Source: Chamaecyparis obtusa
Lineage: Eukaryota; Streptophyta; Pinopsida; Cupressales; Cupressaceae
Reading direction: 5' to 3'
DNA length: 64,000 nucleotides
Assembly: GCA_027943335.1 (NCBI GenBank)
Contig: BSBK01002080.1
Coordinates: 1,740,001-1,804,000, forward strand
The notes beneath the pieces are model-generated. The model ran no database searches. It had not been told where the DNA came from and saw only the letters and a program-made list of their open reading frames with translations. The position numbers and the translations under genes were made by a program. This document shows positions 1 through 12,065 of the stretch, in pieces; position 1 is the first letter of the stretch; every line of letters begins with the position of its first letter.

Positions 1-915
1 TCTCTCATTTCTTTGTGTACTTGCATGGGTTTAACTAGGTTGATCTGAGGGCCTCATAATACAACCTCTGCACTCCATGAATAGAGAGCTGTGAATCACT
101 ATTTAAGACCTCACTGTTGAGTGTTCTTGTATGTAATGATTCATAGAAGTGTGACTATTTCTAGGACACACATAATACATGTTAGTATTTCTTTTTGCAC
201 ATTTAAATTTCAATTCAAGGTTGATTCCTCAATATAGGGCTTGAGCAAGGCAAGCCCACATCCACCTCAACCCCAAAAACCTAGTTTTCTATGTGCAGGA
301 GCAGGATATGGCAATCATAGGTATAGATCTAGAAGTTGTAGATAAAGATCTATTAGAAAAATTTGGGTCAACTTTAGTAAAGTGCCCCAGGAATATGGTG
401 ACTTGATCGACTTGTTTTAGAACACGATGACATGGTAAGCCTATTTGTGGTAGCCTAATATTTTTTAGGATTTTATGGGTTTTCAGCTATGATCATAGAT
501 CCGTATTTAGAAATTTAGCTATAGGTCTAGAAGAGCATTTTTTAGAGTATAAAATCATATTCCTTTTCATGCTTCAAGGTGAGTACCTCATTATCTATTT
601 CATATCTTAGTTTAGATCTTTTTTCACATCTTAATTGGGCTGATCGCTTACATTTAGCACCTAGACCTCTATTACCTATCTTGCTAAATCAATTAGTTCA
701 ATTTTTAAAATGCATTTATACAACCTTAGTCAAATCTTACATTAGCATCCCCTCATCTTCTTGGATTTTTCTAATCTAACTTAGGTTATATTGAGAGTTA
801 CGCATGGAAGCCCCTCTTTCTCTTGTATTTCTAATGTTAGTGTGGAAATGGTTAATTAATGAACACATCTCACATATTTTACATTACTAAATTCATTAAC
901 ACCATTTTACACTTA

Positions 916-1100
916 AACATTTTGGTGAACCCGACGTGTTATAACTTCCTTTTGACCTTGGTGTTAGATTATCTTGTGTGTTCACCTTCATTGAACATTT
1001 TGGTGAGCTCAACATGCCACAAATTAATTTTGACCTTGGTGTTAGATTTCCTTTTGTTTCCACCTTCACTAAACATTTTGGTGAACCCAACACATTCCCC
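916..1100. repeat. 78-bp tandem repeat, about 2.4 copies
   Basis: The phrase 'aacattttggtga' begins at 916, 994 and 1072, an exact 78-bp period. 'tttgaccttggtgttagat' recurs inside the first two units. The third unit is cut off after about 28 bases. Open frames across it are a by-product of the repeat. Confidence 0.85.
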
Positions 1101-1197
1101 CTTTTGATTTCGAGTTAGAGACCTTGATTTCTCTTATTTTTCAATTTGGAGTTAGATTTGCGTGTGGCATTTTTTAAGATGTTATGGTGTATAATAA

Positions 1198-1335
1198 TTT
1201 TCATGGTCACTCTTGTGCTTACACATCTTTATCATTCCTATGACATTTATTGAATTTTATTTCATACTTTTCATGGTCACTCTTGTGCTTACACCTCTTT
1301 ATCATTCCTATGATGTTTATTGAAGTTTCTTTCTA
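1198..1335. repeat. 70-bp tandem duplication
   Basis: 'tcatggtcactcttgtgctt' occurs at 1201 and again at 1271. The following 45 bases match with few differences. This is a simple two-copy duplication. Confidence 0.85.
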
Positions 1336-1457
1336 TAAGATATAAAAATGTATGAAGATATATTTTTATATCTATGTTTTATGGATGTTGAGGTGTGTTG
1401 TGGACATACAAAACTTAATAAAATATAAATACTTATCTTGAAAAGGAGCAGATTCAA

Positions 1458-2818
1458 AAATCACTATTTTCTGGTGTTTGTACTCAGTTTCAAGAAATTT
1501 TGCAATCAGATCTGGCCTAGAAACATAGAAACAAAGAAAACAAAGAAACCTTCTATCTTTTTGAGAGGGGTCAACCTTGACCCAAAACAAGGGTAAGATC
1601 TTACCCCGGGGCAAAATCTTACCCTTAAAAGCTAACCTTGACCTAGACTATTCTGACGGAAAATATGTTCACGGATCTGGGAAGTTTGTTGAAAAGGGTA
1701 CTCAGATCTAAACTGCAATTCATTGTCCCACACCTGTACCTAAAAGAAAAAGGGTTTTTTTTTTTGGATGAGGGGTTTTCCTTTGTGAGACCTCGGTTTG
1801 GAATCAACCTATAAAATAGTATTGAAATAGAGAATGCTAGCAAGTAGTAGAAGTAAATCTAACAATGAAGCTATGATATTCAATAGATATGCAATTGTAT
1901 TTGGAATGTAAACAAGTATGTTGATATGAAAGCTTGGACTCAACACTAACAAATGTAAATCAAAACCTCCATAATTATATGCTTTGAATCCACCTTGAAG
2001 GGAGAATGAATAGATCTTGAAGATAAACAAAAGATCTTGAAGGAAGATCACACCACCATGATGGATAGATCTAGGGTTTGAATAATGAATCTTGAATGCT
2101 TGAACCAAATCCCTCCAAAGGCTTGAAAGCTTGAATCCTTGATCTTCAATGGAGAACCTAAATGCTTGAATGTAGATGATGGCTTGAATGCTTCCTTGAA
2201 AATGCTTGCTTGAAGGATGGAGTGCTTGATTGCAAAAGAGAGATGATAGATAGATCTCACACTTGATTGATGATGATGGGATGGATTGAAATGAGAGAGG
2301 AAGGCTTCCTTTTATACTAGTCTAGGGAAAAAACTTCTAGAGAGGATGACATAGGAGAATTAAATTCCCATTTAAAACTTAACCCCTAGAAATGGAGCTA
2401 GATTAAATATAATTTAAGAATTTACTATTCCGAAATCTAAAATAGCTAACCCAGAAGTGGGAAAATTAACTTTCCAAAGCTCGACATTTAGAAACTTCTG
2501 GAATCTAAAATTTGCACCAAGGGTCAGGGTCGAGGTTGACTCTGACCTAGATCAAGGTCAAGGTTGACCTTGACCTAGGTCAAGGTCAAGGTCAACCTTG
2601 ACCCAGAAGGTTGGCCTTGACCCTGAGGTCAAGAATTTGAGGGTTTTATGTCAAGGTGCCAGATATAGGCTAGAAAGAGGTGGAGAAAAGGGTAGAATAA
2701 GGGGAAAACCATGATCCAAGCTGGAGATCCCATGAAATTATTTGACATGAACCCAAAACACCTACTCAGAGGGCTAAACTAGTCCTAAATGGAAGTGCTT
2801 CCATTTTATAATGATACA
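1458..2818 (-). repeat. 3' LTR of element H
   Basis: On the minus strand it begins TGTATCAT and ends near AATAGTGAT; the terminal CA is lost compared with the right copy. A TATAAAAGG box lies at 2309-2317 on the minus strand. U3 holds a dense TTGACC/GGTCAA cluster at about 2519-2635. It is homologous over its full length to the split right LTR. Confidence 0.75.
2519..2635. promoter_or_regulatory. TTGACC/GGTCAA (W-box-like) cluster in U3 of LTR H
   Basis: About ten TTGAC or GTCAA words lie in roughly 120 bp in both orientations, forming nested palindromes such as GGTTGACCTTGACC. They lie about 200-330 bp upstream of the minus-strand TATA box. TTGAC[C/T] is the known core bound by plant WRKY factors; use of these sites is inference. 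The right LTR carries the equivalent cluster at about 12798-12918. Confidence 0.55.
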
Positions 2819-2834
2819 TTTAGCCCCCACTTTA
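2819..2834 (-). other. Polypurine tract of element H
   Basis: The minus strand reads TAAAGTGGGGGCTAAA and abuts the TGTATCAT start of the LTR. This is the expected plus-strand primer for reverse transcription and sets the orientation of H. Confidence 0.75.
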
Positions 2835-3387
2835 ACAAGAGTATGGATTCAATACAAACTCTTGGTAAAGGAGAAGAAAGATCCAAGTGGATTCACAATG
2901 AGATAGAAGAACACTTAGTTAAGGACACAAGCCACCAAGATAAGGATTCTAACTCAACATACACACATGAGGGTGTGAAAAAAAAGTGAAAATAAAAAGA
3001 CACAAAAAGAGGGGTTAGTAAAAAAAAAAACCCAAATCAAGTAGCAAAGGAAACCCTGCTAAGAAATGCTTCCTATTATAATATCATATTTGGAAAGCTA
3101 TCATAAAAGCATAAATGATTACATAAGAAAGACAAGAGAAACACTATAAATAACATAGCTTCATGATCTAATCCTACTAGCATGAAAGTGAAAAGAGAGA
3201 AAAGAGAAAGTGATTACCTTGCCCAGTAAGATGCCCACCTTACCATGAATCACCAAGGAGGGAGAGCCCAACAGGTAGCAAAACCTAATAGTTCACCCAA
3301 AAAATGTTCTTTGTATTTGTATTGCATCTTTTGATGAGTTTTGGAATACTCATAGATCCACATTCTTGTATCACTATGAATATAAAA

Positions 3388-3609
3388 TGCATGTCTCTTC
3401 AAGATTTAGCAACTTATGTGCATTACCTTCTGAGGATTTAGCATATTTGAAAATTGAAAATGCGTGTCTCTTCAGGATTTAGCAACTTATGTACATTACC
3501 TTCAAAGGATTTAGCATATTGAAAATTTGAAAAATGTGCATCTCTTCAGGATTTAGCAACTTATGTGCATTACCTTATGAGGATTTAGCATATTAAAAAT
3601 TAAAAAATG
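3388..3609. repeat. 74-bp tandem repeat, three copies
   Basis: The block 'tctcttcaggatttagcaac' followed by 'cattacctt' and 'ggatttagcatatt' is repeated three times, starting near 3388, 3461 and 3535. It lies inside the internal region of element H and is not coding. Confidence 0.85.
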
Positions 3610-4124
3610 CAACATAAGGGAGACCCTATATATGCCCCCCTCCTTATCGTGGTTGTCTACTAGACATGATAAGGAAGAGGAGGATACCTACTTCACAAAG
3701 TAAGGAGATATCCTGTTTAACAACAATGTACACTATATTCTTAGTGAAGGGTATTATCCCTTACATTCAAGAGCATAGAAAATCGTGAAAAGGATATGTC
3801 ACTCATGGAAAAATGATCCTTAAAGAAAGAGATCTTATCAACAAGACCCCCACCATAGAGGTGTTCTTTTAGATAAAATATCATATTTAAAAGGGAAACA
3901 AAGATGTAATCATCTAGCCCCTTGTAATCAAGAGGAAGAGGAATCTTTGAAGAAAGGAAATCAAACTCTAACCCTACAACAAGGGAAAGAATTTATAAAG
4001 AACATAATTTGTAGAATAAAGAAGAGATAATGACCCAAGACAAAAACCTCTCACATAAAAGGGTATCCTCAGCCAAAACCTTAGTCAATATAATGAAATA
4101 ATGTTGCAAGATAAACAAATTCCA

Positions 4125-4662
4125 CTAAGCTAAGGAAACTAATTCCCTTGACAAAGAGAAAGAAGGAAGAACCTTGCCCCCCAGGGATGAACGAAAGGGA
4201 TACCTTTGCAAAACAAATGTCTTTAGAAAATATATCTTGAATATAAAATAGAATCTATGGATGATTATAAACATAATACAAAACCATAGAGAGGAAGGAT
4301 ATAAAGAATACCAATTAAGCTCAAGATAAATATATGCTAAGAGCCTAATGGATCTTAGGAGATTGGATAAAATACCTCTTGACCCCCAGTCATGAGGCAA
4401 GAGAATAAAAGATCTATATTATGGAAGAATCAAGGGGATGACCCTTATCAAAGTTGTGAAGGAATTGTAAAACTACATGAGAGTGGGATATAATTCCTAA
4501 AGCAGCTCTTTCTCTAACATATAACTTGAAATGCACACAATCAACAAGTAAATGTGTATTAATATAATGAAAAGGACATTTATACTGGGATAGAGAATCT
4601 TTTGACATAGGTTTAAAGATTTCTTTCTTAGAATTCATTAAATGAACATACACCTTAGCCAC
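4125..4662 (-). pseudogene. Open frames in the internal region of H, function unknown
   Basis: Two short minus-strand frames (4414-4662, 82 codons; 4125-4400, 91 codons) lie just downstream of the H 5' LTR, where gag would be expected. The first has a Cys/His-containing stretch (KCPFHYINTHLLVDC), but the spacing fits no zinc-knuckle consensus. I do not recognise either product. The rest of the internal region (2835-4124) shows nothing beyond the 74-bp repeat. Confidence 0.25.
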
Positions 4663-4711
4663 ATCTTGAGGATTATTAGGATAACCTAAGGTAGGTGTAG
4701 CAAGAAGAACA

Positions 4712-5036
4712 TGATCACTATTTTTTTGTGTCTGTACTCAGTTTCAAGAAATTATGCAATTGGATCTAGCCTAGAAACACAAAAATAGAGAAAACCCAGA
4801 AACCTTTTGTCTTTATGAGAGAGGTCGACCTTGACCCAAAACAGGGGTAAGATCTTACCACGGGGCATAATCTTACCCCTAAAAGTTGACCTTGACCTGC
4901 ATTGTTCTGACAGAAAATCTATTCATGGATCCCAAAAGTTTTCTGAAAAGGGTACTCAGATCTGAACTACAATTTTCTATCCCACACCTATACCTGGAAG
5001 AAAAAGAGTTTTTCTTGTTTGGATGAGGGGTTTTCC
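4712..5036 (-). repeat. 5' LTR of H, left part (interrupted by A)
   Basis: It begins TGATCACT on the plus strand and matches 1458 onward in the left LTR. It stops at 'ggatgaggggttttcc', exactly where element A begins. The remainder resumes at 12066. Confidence 0.75.
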
Positions 5037-6344
5037 TATAAGGAATAGTCCCAAGAGATAACTGGGGGGGGGGGGGGGGTGAATCTATTATCTACAATTT
5101 TCAATTCTTTATCCAATTAAGTATGTAATAACATTAAGCATAAACAAAATGAAAGAACATTTAACACAACACCACAATTTTGGTTATTGGGAAACCCAAA
5201 TAGGTAAAATCCTTGGTGGGAATTGACCCCCACTAAGAAATGCACTAGTGTATTATGATCCCTATTAGAAGATCTTGCAACCCTATTAGGAGTTGATCTT
5301 TACAATGTAATAAGTACAGTGACCTAGGCAAGGGTCAGACCTTGTTAGGAGTCTTTTATAATTAACCCTGTTAAGCGTGAGGATGCACTATCAAAGAGGA
5401 CACTGCTTAAAGGGGTGAAGGTTGCAACCTTCTATTTAATATGTACACACTATATCTAGACCTCGGTGAACTATGTGTAGACCTTCTATCTTGATTAGTT
5501 CCAATGAATAGCATATACTCTCTACTATGTCACATAGACCTTCTGCTGATGGCTCAACACTTTGCAATCTCTACTCCGCTCTTCTCTATCTACTCAAATC
5601 CATACTTAACAATCACAAATGACTGCCTATAAATATATTTCCTCTAAATGATATAGTCAAGTTGACCTATTAGAACCAACTTGAATTCATATTAGAGAAA
5701 CAATAAAACTTCCCAATAACATCTCTGTTGGCTCTACAAAGCACACAACATGAACTGGGACCTGTCTAACTCAATATGAGTGAACACATTACTTCACACT
5801 GTCGGCTCCACCAAATTAACTAATAATTTCATCTTTGCTGAATTGCAACATGCACTCTTAACCAAACATTCTTATCTCTCCAACAAACACTAATCCAAGT
5901 GCGCATACCAAGATGATAGGTGCAACTACTTTACCAATATAATCTCTGTCGGCTCCACTGGATAAACTCTGGAAACTATGTCTGTCAACTATGAACATCA
6001 TAACTTAACTTCTACTACATATCAAAATTTTTGGCCATGAACATAACATCATTCATATGTGTACAACATAAGTATAAAGGTGCAAGGCTCTACTACAACT
6101 GTACGGTCAATCACATACAAAACTGTTCCTAGGATCTGTCAGGAACACTCACTGATATACACAACTGTATTACTGTCTTCACTCAGAATCAACCTCTACA
6201 TCTATGATATCATGTTGATAACAAATCCATGTAACATATGCTGAAGGCTCTCTCCATTAGGCTTCCACACATGCTACTTACCATATGTTGTCATCAGTGA
6301 CAAACATATAGTCAGCAATCTGGCTTGCTGGCAAATCTCCAACA
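5037..6344 (-). repeat. 3' LTR of copia element A
   Basis: It ends CCAACA on the plus strand (TGTTGG start on the minus strand) and begins 'tataaggaat', a mutated form of the TGTTAGGAAT end seen in elements B and D. It contains the block 'aaacccaaataggtaaaa' and several 'cctgttaggag'-like words shared with the LTRs of B and D. A run of 16 G lies at 5064-5079. Confidence 0.85.
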
Positions 6345-6362
6345 ATCTACCCCTTTGGCATT
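6345..6362 (-). other. Polypurine tract of copia element A
   Basis: The minus strand reads AATGCCAAAGGGGTAGAT directly before the TGTTGG LTR start. It matches the AAAGGGGGAGAT tract found in elements B and D. Confidence 0.8.
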
Positions 6363-6779
6363 GATGGAAACATATGGAATGAAAAAGACCACCAATCCAA
6401 ATGATCAATTCTTTTATAAAATTCTCTAGTTCCTCAACAAAAACTCCCCCAAGGAAGTATCCTCCAACTACTGCAATATTCTTCAATATTCTCCATTTCC
6501 TCAATTGTACTGCTTCCCATGACTATATTTTTACTCTCCCTTTCTACTTGTTTTTAATTACTATATATTCCTTCTTTTCTACTTGTTTTTTATTACTATA
6601 TATTCCTTATTTTTATGTTTTTCATGACTATATAATACTTCCCCTTTGACATCAATGGTAAAGGGTGCCAAAAACATTAAGCACTGATACTACTCCTAAA
6701 GTAGAGTAGTCAACCTTTCATCAGTCACTAAGGACTGATGCCTTCCTGTTATCTCTAATTAGATTTAGGGAAGGGAATT

Positions 6780-8280
6780 ACTCCTATCTTATCCCTGAGA
6801 TACTCAAAAGTATCCTTAGGCAAAGGCTTTGTGAATATGTCTACTAGCTAATCTTTTGTACTCACATAGTCTGCCATTACTTCTTTCTCTTCTACTTCCT
6901 ATCTTAGGAAGTGATATTTTATCTCAATATGTTTTGTCTTTGCATGCATCATAGGGTTATTTGACATATTGATAGTGCTAGTTTTATCACAATGAATAAC
7001 AATAGGGTAGTCAATTTGAATACCAAAATCTTTTATAATCTGCTTGATCCACACAATTGTAGAACAATTTAATGCTGCTGCTACATATTCTACTTCTGCT
7101 GTTGACTGAGAGATACAATTTTTCTTTTTACTTGTCTAAGTAACAAGTCTATCTCTAAGGAATACAACTCCTCTAGAGGTACTCTTTCTATCATCCACGC
7201 ATCCTACCCAATATCCATCTATATATAAATGAAGCTTTACATTCTTTGAGTTAAGATACCATAAACCATAGTCTAAGATACCATAAACCATAGTCTAAGG
7301 TTCCATTCAAGTATCTGAATATTCTTTTCACTACCATGAGATGACTTTACTTAGGTTCTTCTACAAATCTTCCAACAATACCAACTACATTGGAAATGTC
7401 TGGTCTGGTTTGAGTAAGATATATAAGTTTTCCAATCATAGTCTTATAAAAGTTTATGTCTACTGCTGGCATCTTCTTTTGAAAGCTTGCATCCTGTTAT
7501 CATAGGGATACTTACTAGCTTGCAATCATCCATCTTGAATGTCTTCAAGATCTCTTTCACATACTTAGTCTAATTTATGAATATACCTTTGTTTGTCTGC
7601 TATACATTCAATCCCAAAAAGTACTTGATAGGACCAATCATGCTCATTTCAAATTCATTCTGCATTTCCTTAGCAAATTTTGCACTAAGATTATCATTAC
7701 CACCAAATATAATGTCATAAAAAAATATAGCAACTAACAATAGTCCATTAGATGTCTCTCTTATGAATAAGTTATGATTTGCTGCTACTTTCTTGAATCC
7801 AATCTTAGTCAAGTAACCATCAAGTATTTCATACTATGCTCTAGGGGCTTGCTTAAGTCCATAGAGGGCTTTCTTCAATTTGTATACCATATAAGGTCTG
7901 TCTAATAAGGTGAATCCTCTAGGATGCTCTATGTAAAATTCTTCCTTCAACTCTCCATTCAAGGATGTTGACTTAACATCCATTTGATGTACCTTAAAGT
8001 TTTTGTATGTAGCATCAGCTAGAAACAACTTTATGGCTCCCAATCTGCTTACAGGGGAAAATGTATTTGAATAGTACATTCCTTTTCTCTGTGCATACCC
8101 TTTACATAGTAATCTAGCTTTGTTTCTTACTACTGTTCCATCTTCATTCATCTTATTTTTGAATATCCATTTTGTTCCTATTACACTCTTATCACTAGGC
8201 CTAGGGACCAATTCCCATGTATCATTCTCAATTATCTAATCTAGTTCTTCTTTCATTGCTTCCTTCCAATTTGAATCATT
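6780..8280 (-). pseudogene. pol: Copia reverse transcriptase and RNase H remains (element A)
   Basis: The RT N-terminal part (8211-7834) has the copia signatures GTKWIFKNK, ARLLCKGYAQ, TFSPVSRL, VHQMDVKS and ALYGLKQAPRA. After a frame break, 7812-7600 continues with the FEMSMIGPIKYFLGL block. The catalytic YVDD region reads FFYDIIFGG, so the usual second Asp is displaced and activity is unlikely. Downstream, broken frames still show RPDIS, IFRYLNGTLDYGLWY and a decayed RNase H region to about 6780. RT and RNase H normally copy element RNA inside virus-like particles. This copy is a pseudogene. Confidence 0.85.
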
Positions 8281-8310
8281 ACATGTATATTCAACACTTA
8301 AGGACTCAAT

Positions 8311-9500
8311 CTATGATAGTAAACATACCTCTTCATTTGCTGTGGAACTCTTTTCTTTTGATCTTGTCATGAATTTTCTGCTCTGATCTCCGATGATGTC
8401 TTCCTTTGAATGATATCTAGATGTGAATTTAGGAGCATTAGGTGTGAATTTTTCATCTACCTTTTGTGTTTCTTCTTCACTTGTTTCATGGACTTTGAAT
8501 AGAACATCTATGATGTCAAACATTTCTTCAACAACTACTTCACTACTAGTAGGTCTAGGCTCTTCTTCAATCATAGGTGCATAATCATGGTATATCTCTT
8601 TAATCATAAACTTCTCATCAATCTTAACATGAGCAATTTCAATGATCTTCTTCAATCTTAGATTAAAACATCTATAAGATTTTATTTTAGTAGAGTAACC
8701 AAGAAAAATACCTTCATCACTTCTTGCATAAAACTTGCCAATTGCTTCATCTCTCTTGATGTAGCACTTGTTTCCAAAGATTTTGAAGTATTTCACTATA
8801 GGTAGATTCCCAAACCATAGCTCATAAGGTGTCTTGTCTATGCCTAGCCTCAATTGAATTCTATTGATAGTTTAGATTGATGTATTGACCGCATCTCTCC
8901 AATAGTTGTGTGTGACCTTTCCTTCAATCATGATGGTGTGCGCTATTTCAAGAATGATCCTATTCCTTCTCTCTACAATTCCATTTTGCTAAGGGGTTCT
9001 AGGGGCACTTAGCTATCTATTTATCCCAGGTTCTTCATAGTACTCATAAAATATGTCAAAGGTGAATTCTCCTCTTCTATCCAATCTCAGACATTTAATC
9101 TTCAATTCAGACTCATTTTAAACCTTAGCTTTAAATATTTTGAACTTGTCAAATGATTTTGATTTGTCTTTTAAGAACGCAACTCACATCATTTTAGAAT
9201 AGTCATAGAAAAACATAATGAAATACCTTTAAACATAGTATGATCTTGTTTGAGTTGGCCCACATAGGTCTGTATGTATCAGATCCAACTTGTTCCCTAC
9301 CAAATTATGCTTGCTTCTGAAAGAATTCCTCACATGCTTTGCCATCACACATTCCCTAAATGTTGCATCAATTGGTTTTGCAATGCTAGAAATATCTCTT
9401 ACTTCCTTTACATCACTTATCTTTAATATGTTATCAAAATTGATATGACATAGTGTTTTGTGTGATAACCAACTATCATCTGCTTTAGCAACAAAAAAAC
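8311..9500 (-). pseudogene. pol: Copia integrase remains (element A)
   Basis: The best-preserved part (8853-8311) is the integrase C-terminal region, with TPYELWFG, FKIFGNKCYI, EGIFLGYS and SYRCFNLR, the conserved block where host-sequence contacts are made in copia integrases. Upstream, about 8860-9500 covers the zinc-binding and catalytic core positions but is broken by many stops, so I could not trace the catalytic residues. It lies in the standard copia order between protease and RT. Confidence 0.75.
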
Positions 9501-9516
9501 TTGCTTCAGGATTAAG

Positions 9517-10779
9517 CTAAAAAACATTACCTTTAGTCTTTGAACTTGATGCAATCATTTTTCCTTCCTTGTTATTAATGATGCATTTGTTATCTTTGAA
9601 CTCCAATCGGTATCCTTTGTCAAGCAACTGTCCAACACTTAGTAGGTTATGCTGCAAACCATCAACATATAGAACATCATCAGTGTTGTTCTTTCCATCC
9701 AGGGTGATGGGTCCTCTACCAATGATAGGTTTAGGAGTGTTATCTCCAAACCTGACCATGCCTCCTTTGTACCTATCTAGATGTACAAATCTATCTTTGT
9801 CTCCTGTCATGTGGTGTGAGAAAACTCTGTCAATGATCCAATCTATAATGATGTCAACTTGTGAAATCAGTGCTAACTCTTTTGCATTCTTTTCATCTTC
9901 AAGAGAAATGAAACCAATTTCATCCTCTACTGATTGTTCATCTGATACTCCATCTCCAACATAGTATAATTCATTTGTATACTTAGGCTTGTAGTTATTT
10001 TTGAACTTCTTAACTCTTGTAGGACACTTGGATGCAAAGTGACCAATCTTATTACATGAAAAACATTTGAATGGTAATTGACCTTCATACTTTCCTTTTC
10101 CTTTCTTTTCTCTTTTATAAATCATAGAAATGAAATCATCTAGTGTTTTCTCTTCATTATCATCATCAAAATTACCAGAGGTGTTCAAATATTTCTTACC
10201 ATGGATTGAAACTTTAAATGATGTTTCACTTTTAGGCCTTGTTTTCAATCTTGATATCTCAAAGGCTAAAAGCTTGCTGATTAAAGTCTCTCTTTTAAAT
10301 TCTTTTGTGGACTGCATAGTTTCATCTAGGATGCATATCTTGTTGTCATATTCCGGTGTCAAGGTAGTCATCAATTTATCTATTATATCTTCTTCTAAGA
10401 TTTCTCCACCATTGTTTCTGATTCCTGCAATTGCTTCATTAATCCTTTGATTGTAGGCTTTGACATTCTCATCAGGTAGCATCTCTAATGTATTGTATCT
10501 TTTCTTCCATGTCTTTCTGCATGTATTCTTGGCTTGAATATCTCTTCAAACATGTCTTCTAGGTATTTCCATATCTTATAGGCTTTGTCCATTTCCTTGA
10601 TCTCTGAAAACTCACTGTCAAATAGGGCACTGATAAGGGCTTCTTTGGTAATAACATTTGAAGTGAACATCTCTTTTTGCTTCAAGGTTGCATCTTATTT
10701 TTCAAGATATGCTAGTGAAGGAATCTCAACTTCTTTGGTAGCTACTTCAAAAATTTCAAAGGCAATGCACTACAAATGA
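9517..10779 (-). pseudogene. gag: Copia Gag and protease remains (element A)
   Basis: Gag begins near 10779 in a broken frame with a UBN2-type region (ALFDSEFSEIKE, YKIWKYLEDMF). It continues in the long 10482-9517 frame (321 codons) with one CCHC zinc knuckle, CFSCNKIGHFASKC. Protease follows: WIID, then HHMTGD, and the NLLSVGQL block typical of copia. The usual catalytic D-S-G is D-R-V here, so protease is probably inactive. Known role of the family: Gag forms the particle and protease matures the polyprotein. Confidence 0.85.
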
Positions 10780-10821
10780 GTAATCATTTTGTTCTTCCAA
10801 TCTAGATAGTTCTCTCCATCA

Positions 10822-12060
10822 AACTATCCAATTTAGTATGTAATAACATTAAGCATAAACACAATGAAAGAACACTTAACACAACACCACAATTTTGGTA
10901 ATGAGGAAACCCAAATAGGTAAAAACCCCGATGGGAATTAACACCCACTAAGAACTGCACTAGTGTATTATGATCCCTGTTAGAAGATCTTGCAACCCTG
11001 TTAGGAGTTTCTCTTTGCAATGCAATAAGTATAGTGACATGGTCAAGGGTCAGACCCTGTTAGGAGTCTTTTATAATTAACCCTGTTAGGGGTGATGATG
11101 CACTATCCGAGAGCACACTACTCAAAGGGGTGATGGCTGCAACCTTCTATTTAATAGATACACACTATATTTGGATCTTGGTGAATTGTGCGTAGACTTT
11201 CTATCTTGATCAGTTCGAGTGAATATCATATAATCTCTACTATGTCACATAGACCTTCTATTGATGGCTCAACACTTCACACTCTCTGCTCTGCGCTTCT
11301 CTATCTACTCAAAGCCATACTTAGCAATCACAAATGACTGCCTATAAATATCTTTCCTCTAAATGATATAGTCATGTCAGCCTATTAGAACTAGCTTGAA
11401 ATCATATTAGAGAAACAATAAAACTTCCCAATAACATCTCTATCAGCTCTACTAAGCACTCAAAATGAACTGGGACCTGTCCAACTCAATATGAGTGAAC
11501 ACGTTACTTCACACTATCAACTCCACCAAATTAACTGATACATTCATCTTGTGGTGAGTTGTGACATGCACTCTTAACCAAAGATTCTTAACTCTCCAAA
11601 AAACACTAATCTAAGTGTGCATACCAAGATAATAGGTGCAACTACTTTACCAATATAATCTCCGTCAGCTCCACTGGATAAACTCAGGAAACTGCGACTA
11701 TCAACTGTGAACATCATAACTTAACTTTTAGTCTATATCAGGCTCCGTGTCCATGAACATAACATCATACATATGTCTAAAACATAAGTATAAAGGTGCA
11801 AGGCTCTACTACAATGGTACGGTCAATCACATATAGAACTGTTCCTGGGATCTATCAGGAACACTCACTAATATACAAAACTATATTACTATCTTCACTC
11901 AGAATCAACCTCTACATCTATGATATCATGCTAATAACATATCCATGTGACATATGCTGAAGGTTCTCTCCATCAGACTTCCATGCATGCTGCTTACCAT
12001 ATGTTGTCATCAGTGAGAAACATACAGTCATCAATCTGGCTTGCTCAAAAATCTCCAACA
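10822..12060 (-). repeat. 5' LTR of copia element A (terminally deleted)
   Basis: Homologous to 5037-6344 from 'aatttagtatgtaataacatt' onward and ending CCAACA at 12060. The first roughly 75 bp of the partner, including the G-rich end, and the adjoining primer site are missing. Gag sequence abuts the truncated LTR, so this copy could not prime reverse transcription. Confidence 0.8.
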
Positions 12061-12065
12061 TTTTC

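Larger units (their letters stand above)
1..1457. other. Unassigned flank
   Basis: I see no coding region I can support. Short open frames here match no family I recognise. The stretch holds two local tandem repeats (given separately) and ends at the left boundary of LTR element H. The words 'attttggtgaaccc' recur in the first repeat. Confidence 0.5.
5037..12060 (-). mobile_element. Ty1/copia retrotransposon A, degenerate, nested in H
   Basis: A 7.0 kb minus-strand element with LTRs at 5037-6344 and about 10822-12060. Gag, protease, integrase, RT and RNase H remains appear in copia order. The flanks are TTTCC (5032-5036) and TTTTC (12061-12065), a 5-bp target duplication with one C-to-T change. 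Joining the flanks restores the H LTR sequence, confirming insertion into H. Frameshifts, stops and motif loss show the copy is dead. The 5' LTR lacks its last part and no primer site is present. Confidence 0.9.

Noticed and set aside
2789..2989. Plus-strand 66-codon frame
   Set aside because: It overlaps the LTR end and polypurine tract of element H and has no family likeness.
3388..3609. Possible CRISPR-like array
   Set aside because: It has only three directly adjoining units with no unique spacers, and the context is plant retrotransposon.
9569..10450. Plus-strand open frames of 106-131 codons
   Set aside because: They lie opposite copia Gag and protease on the minus strand and show only antisense composition.
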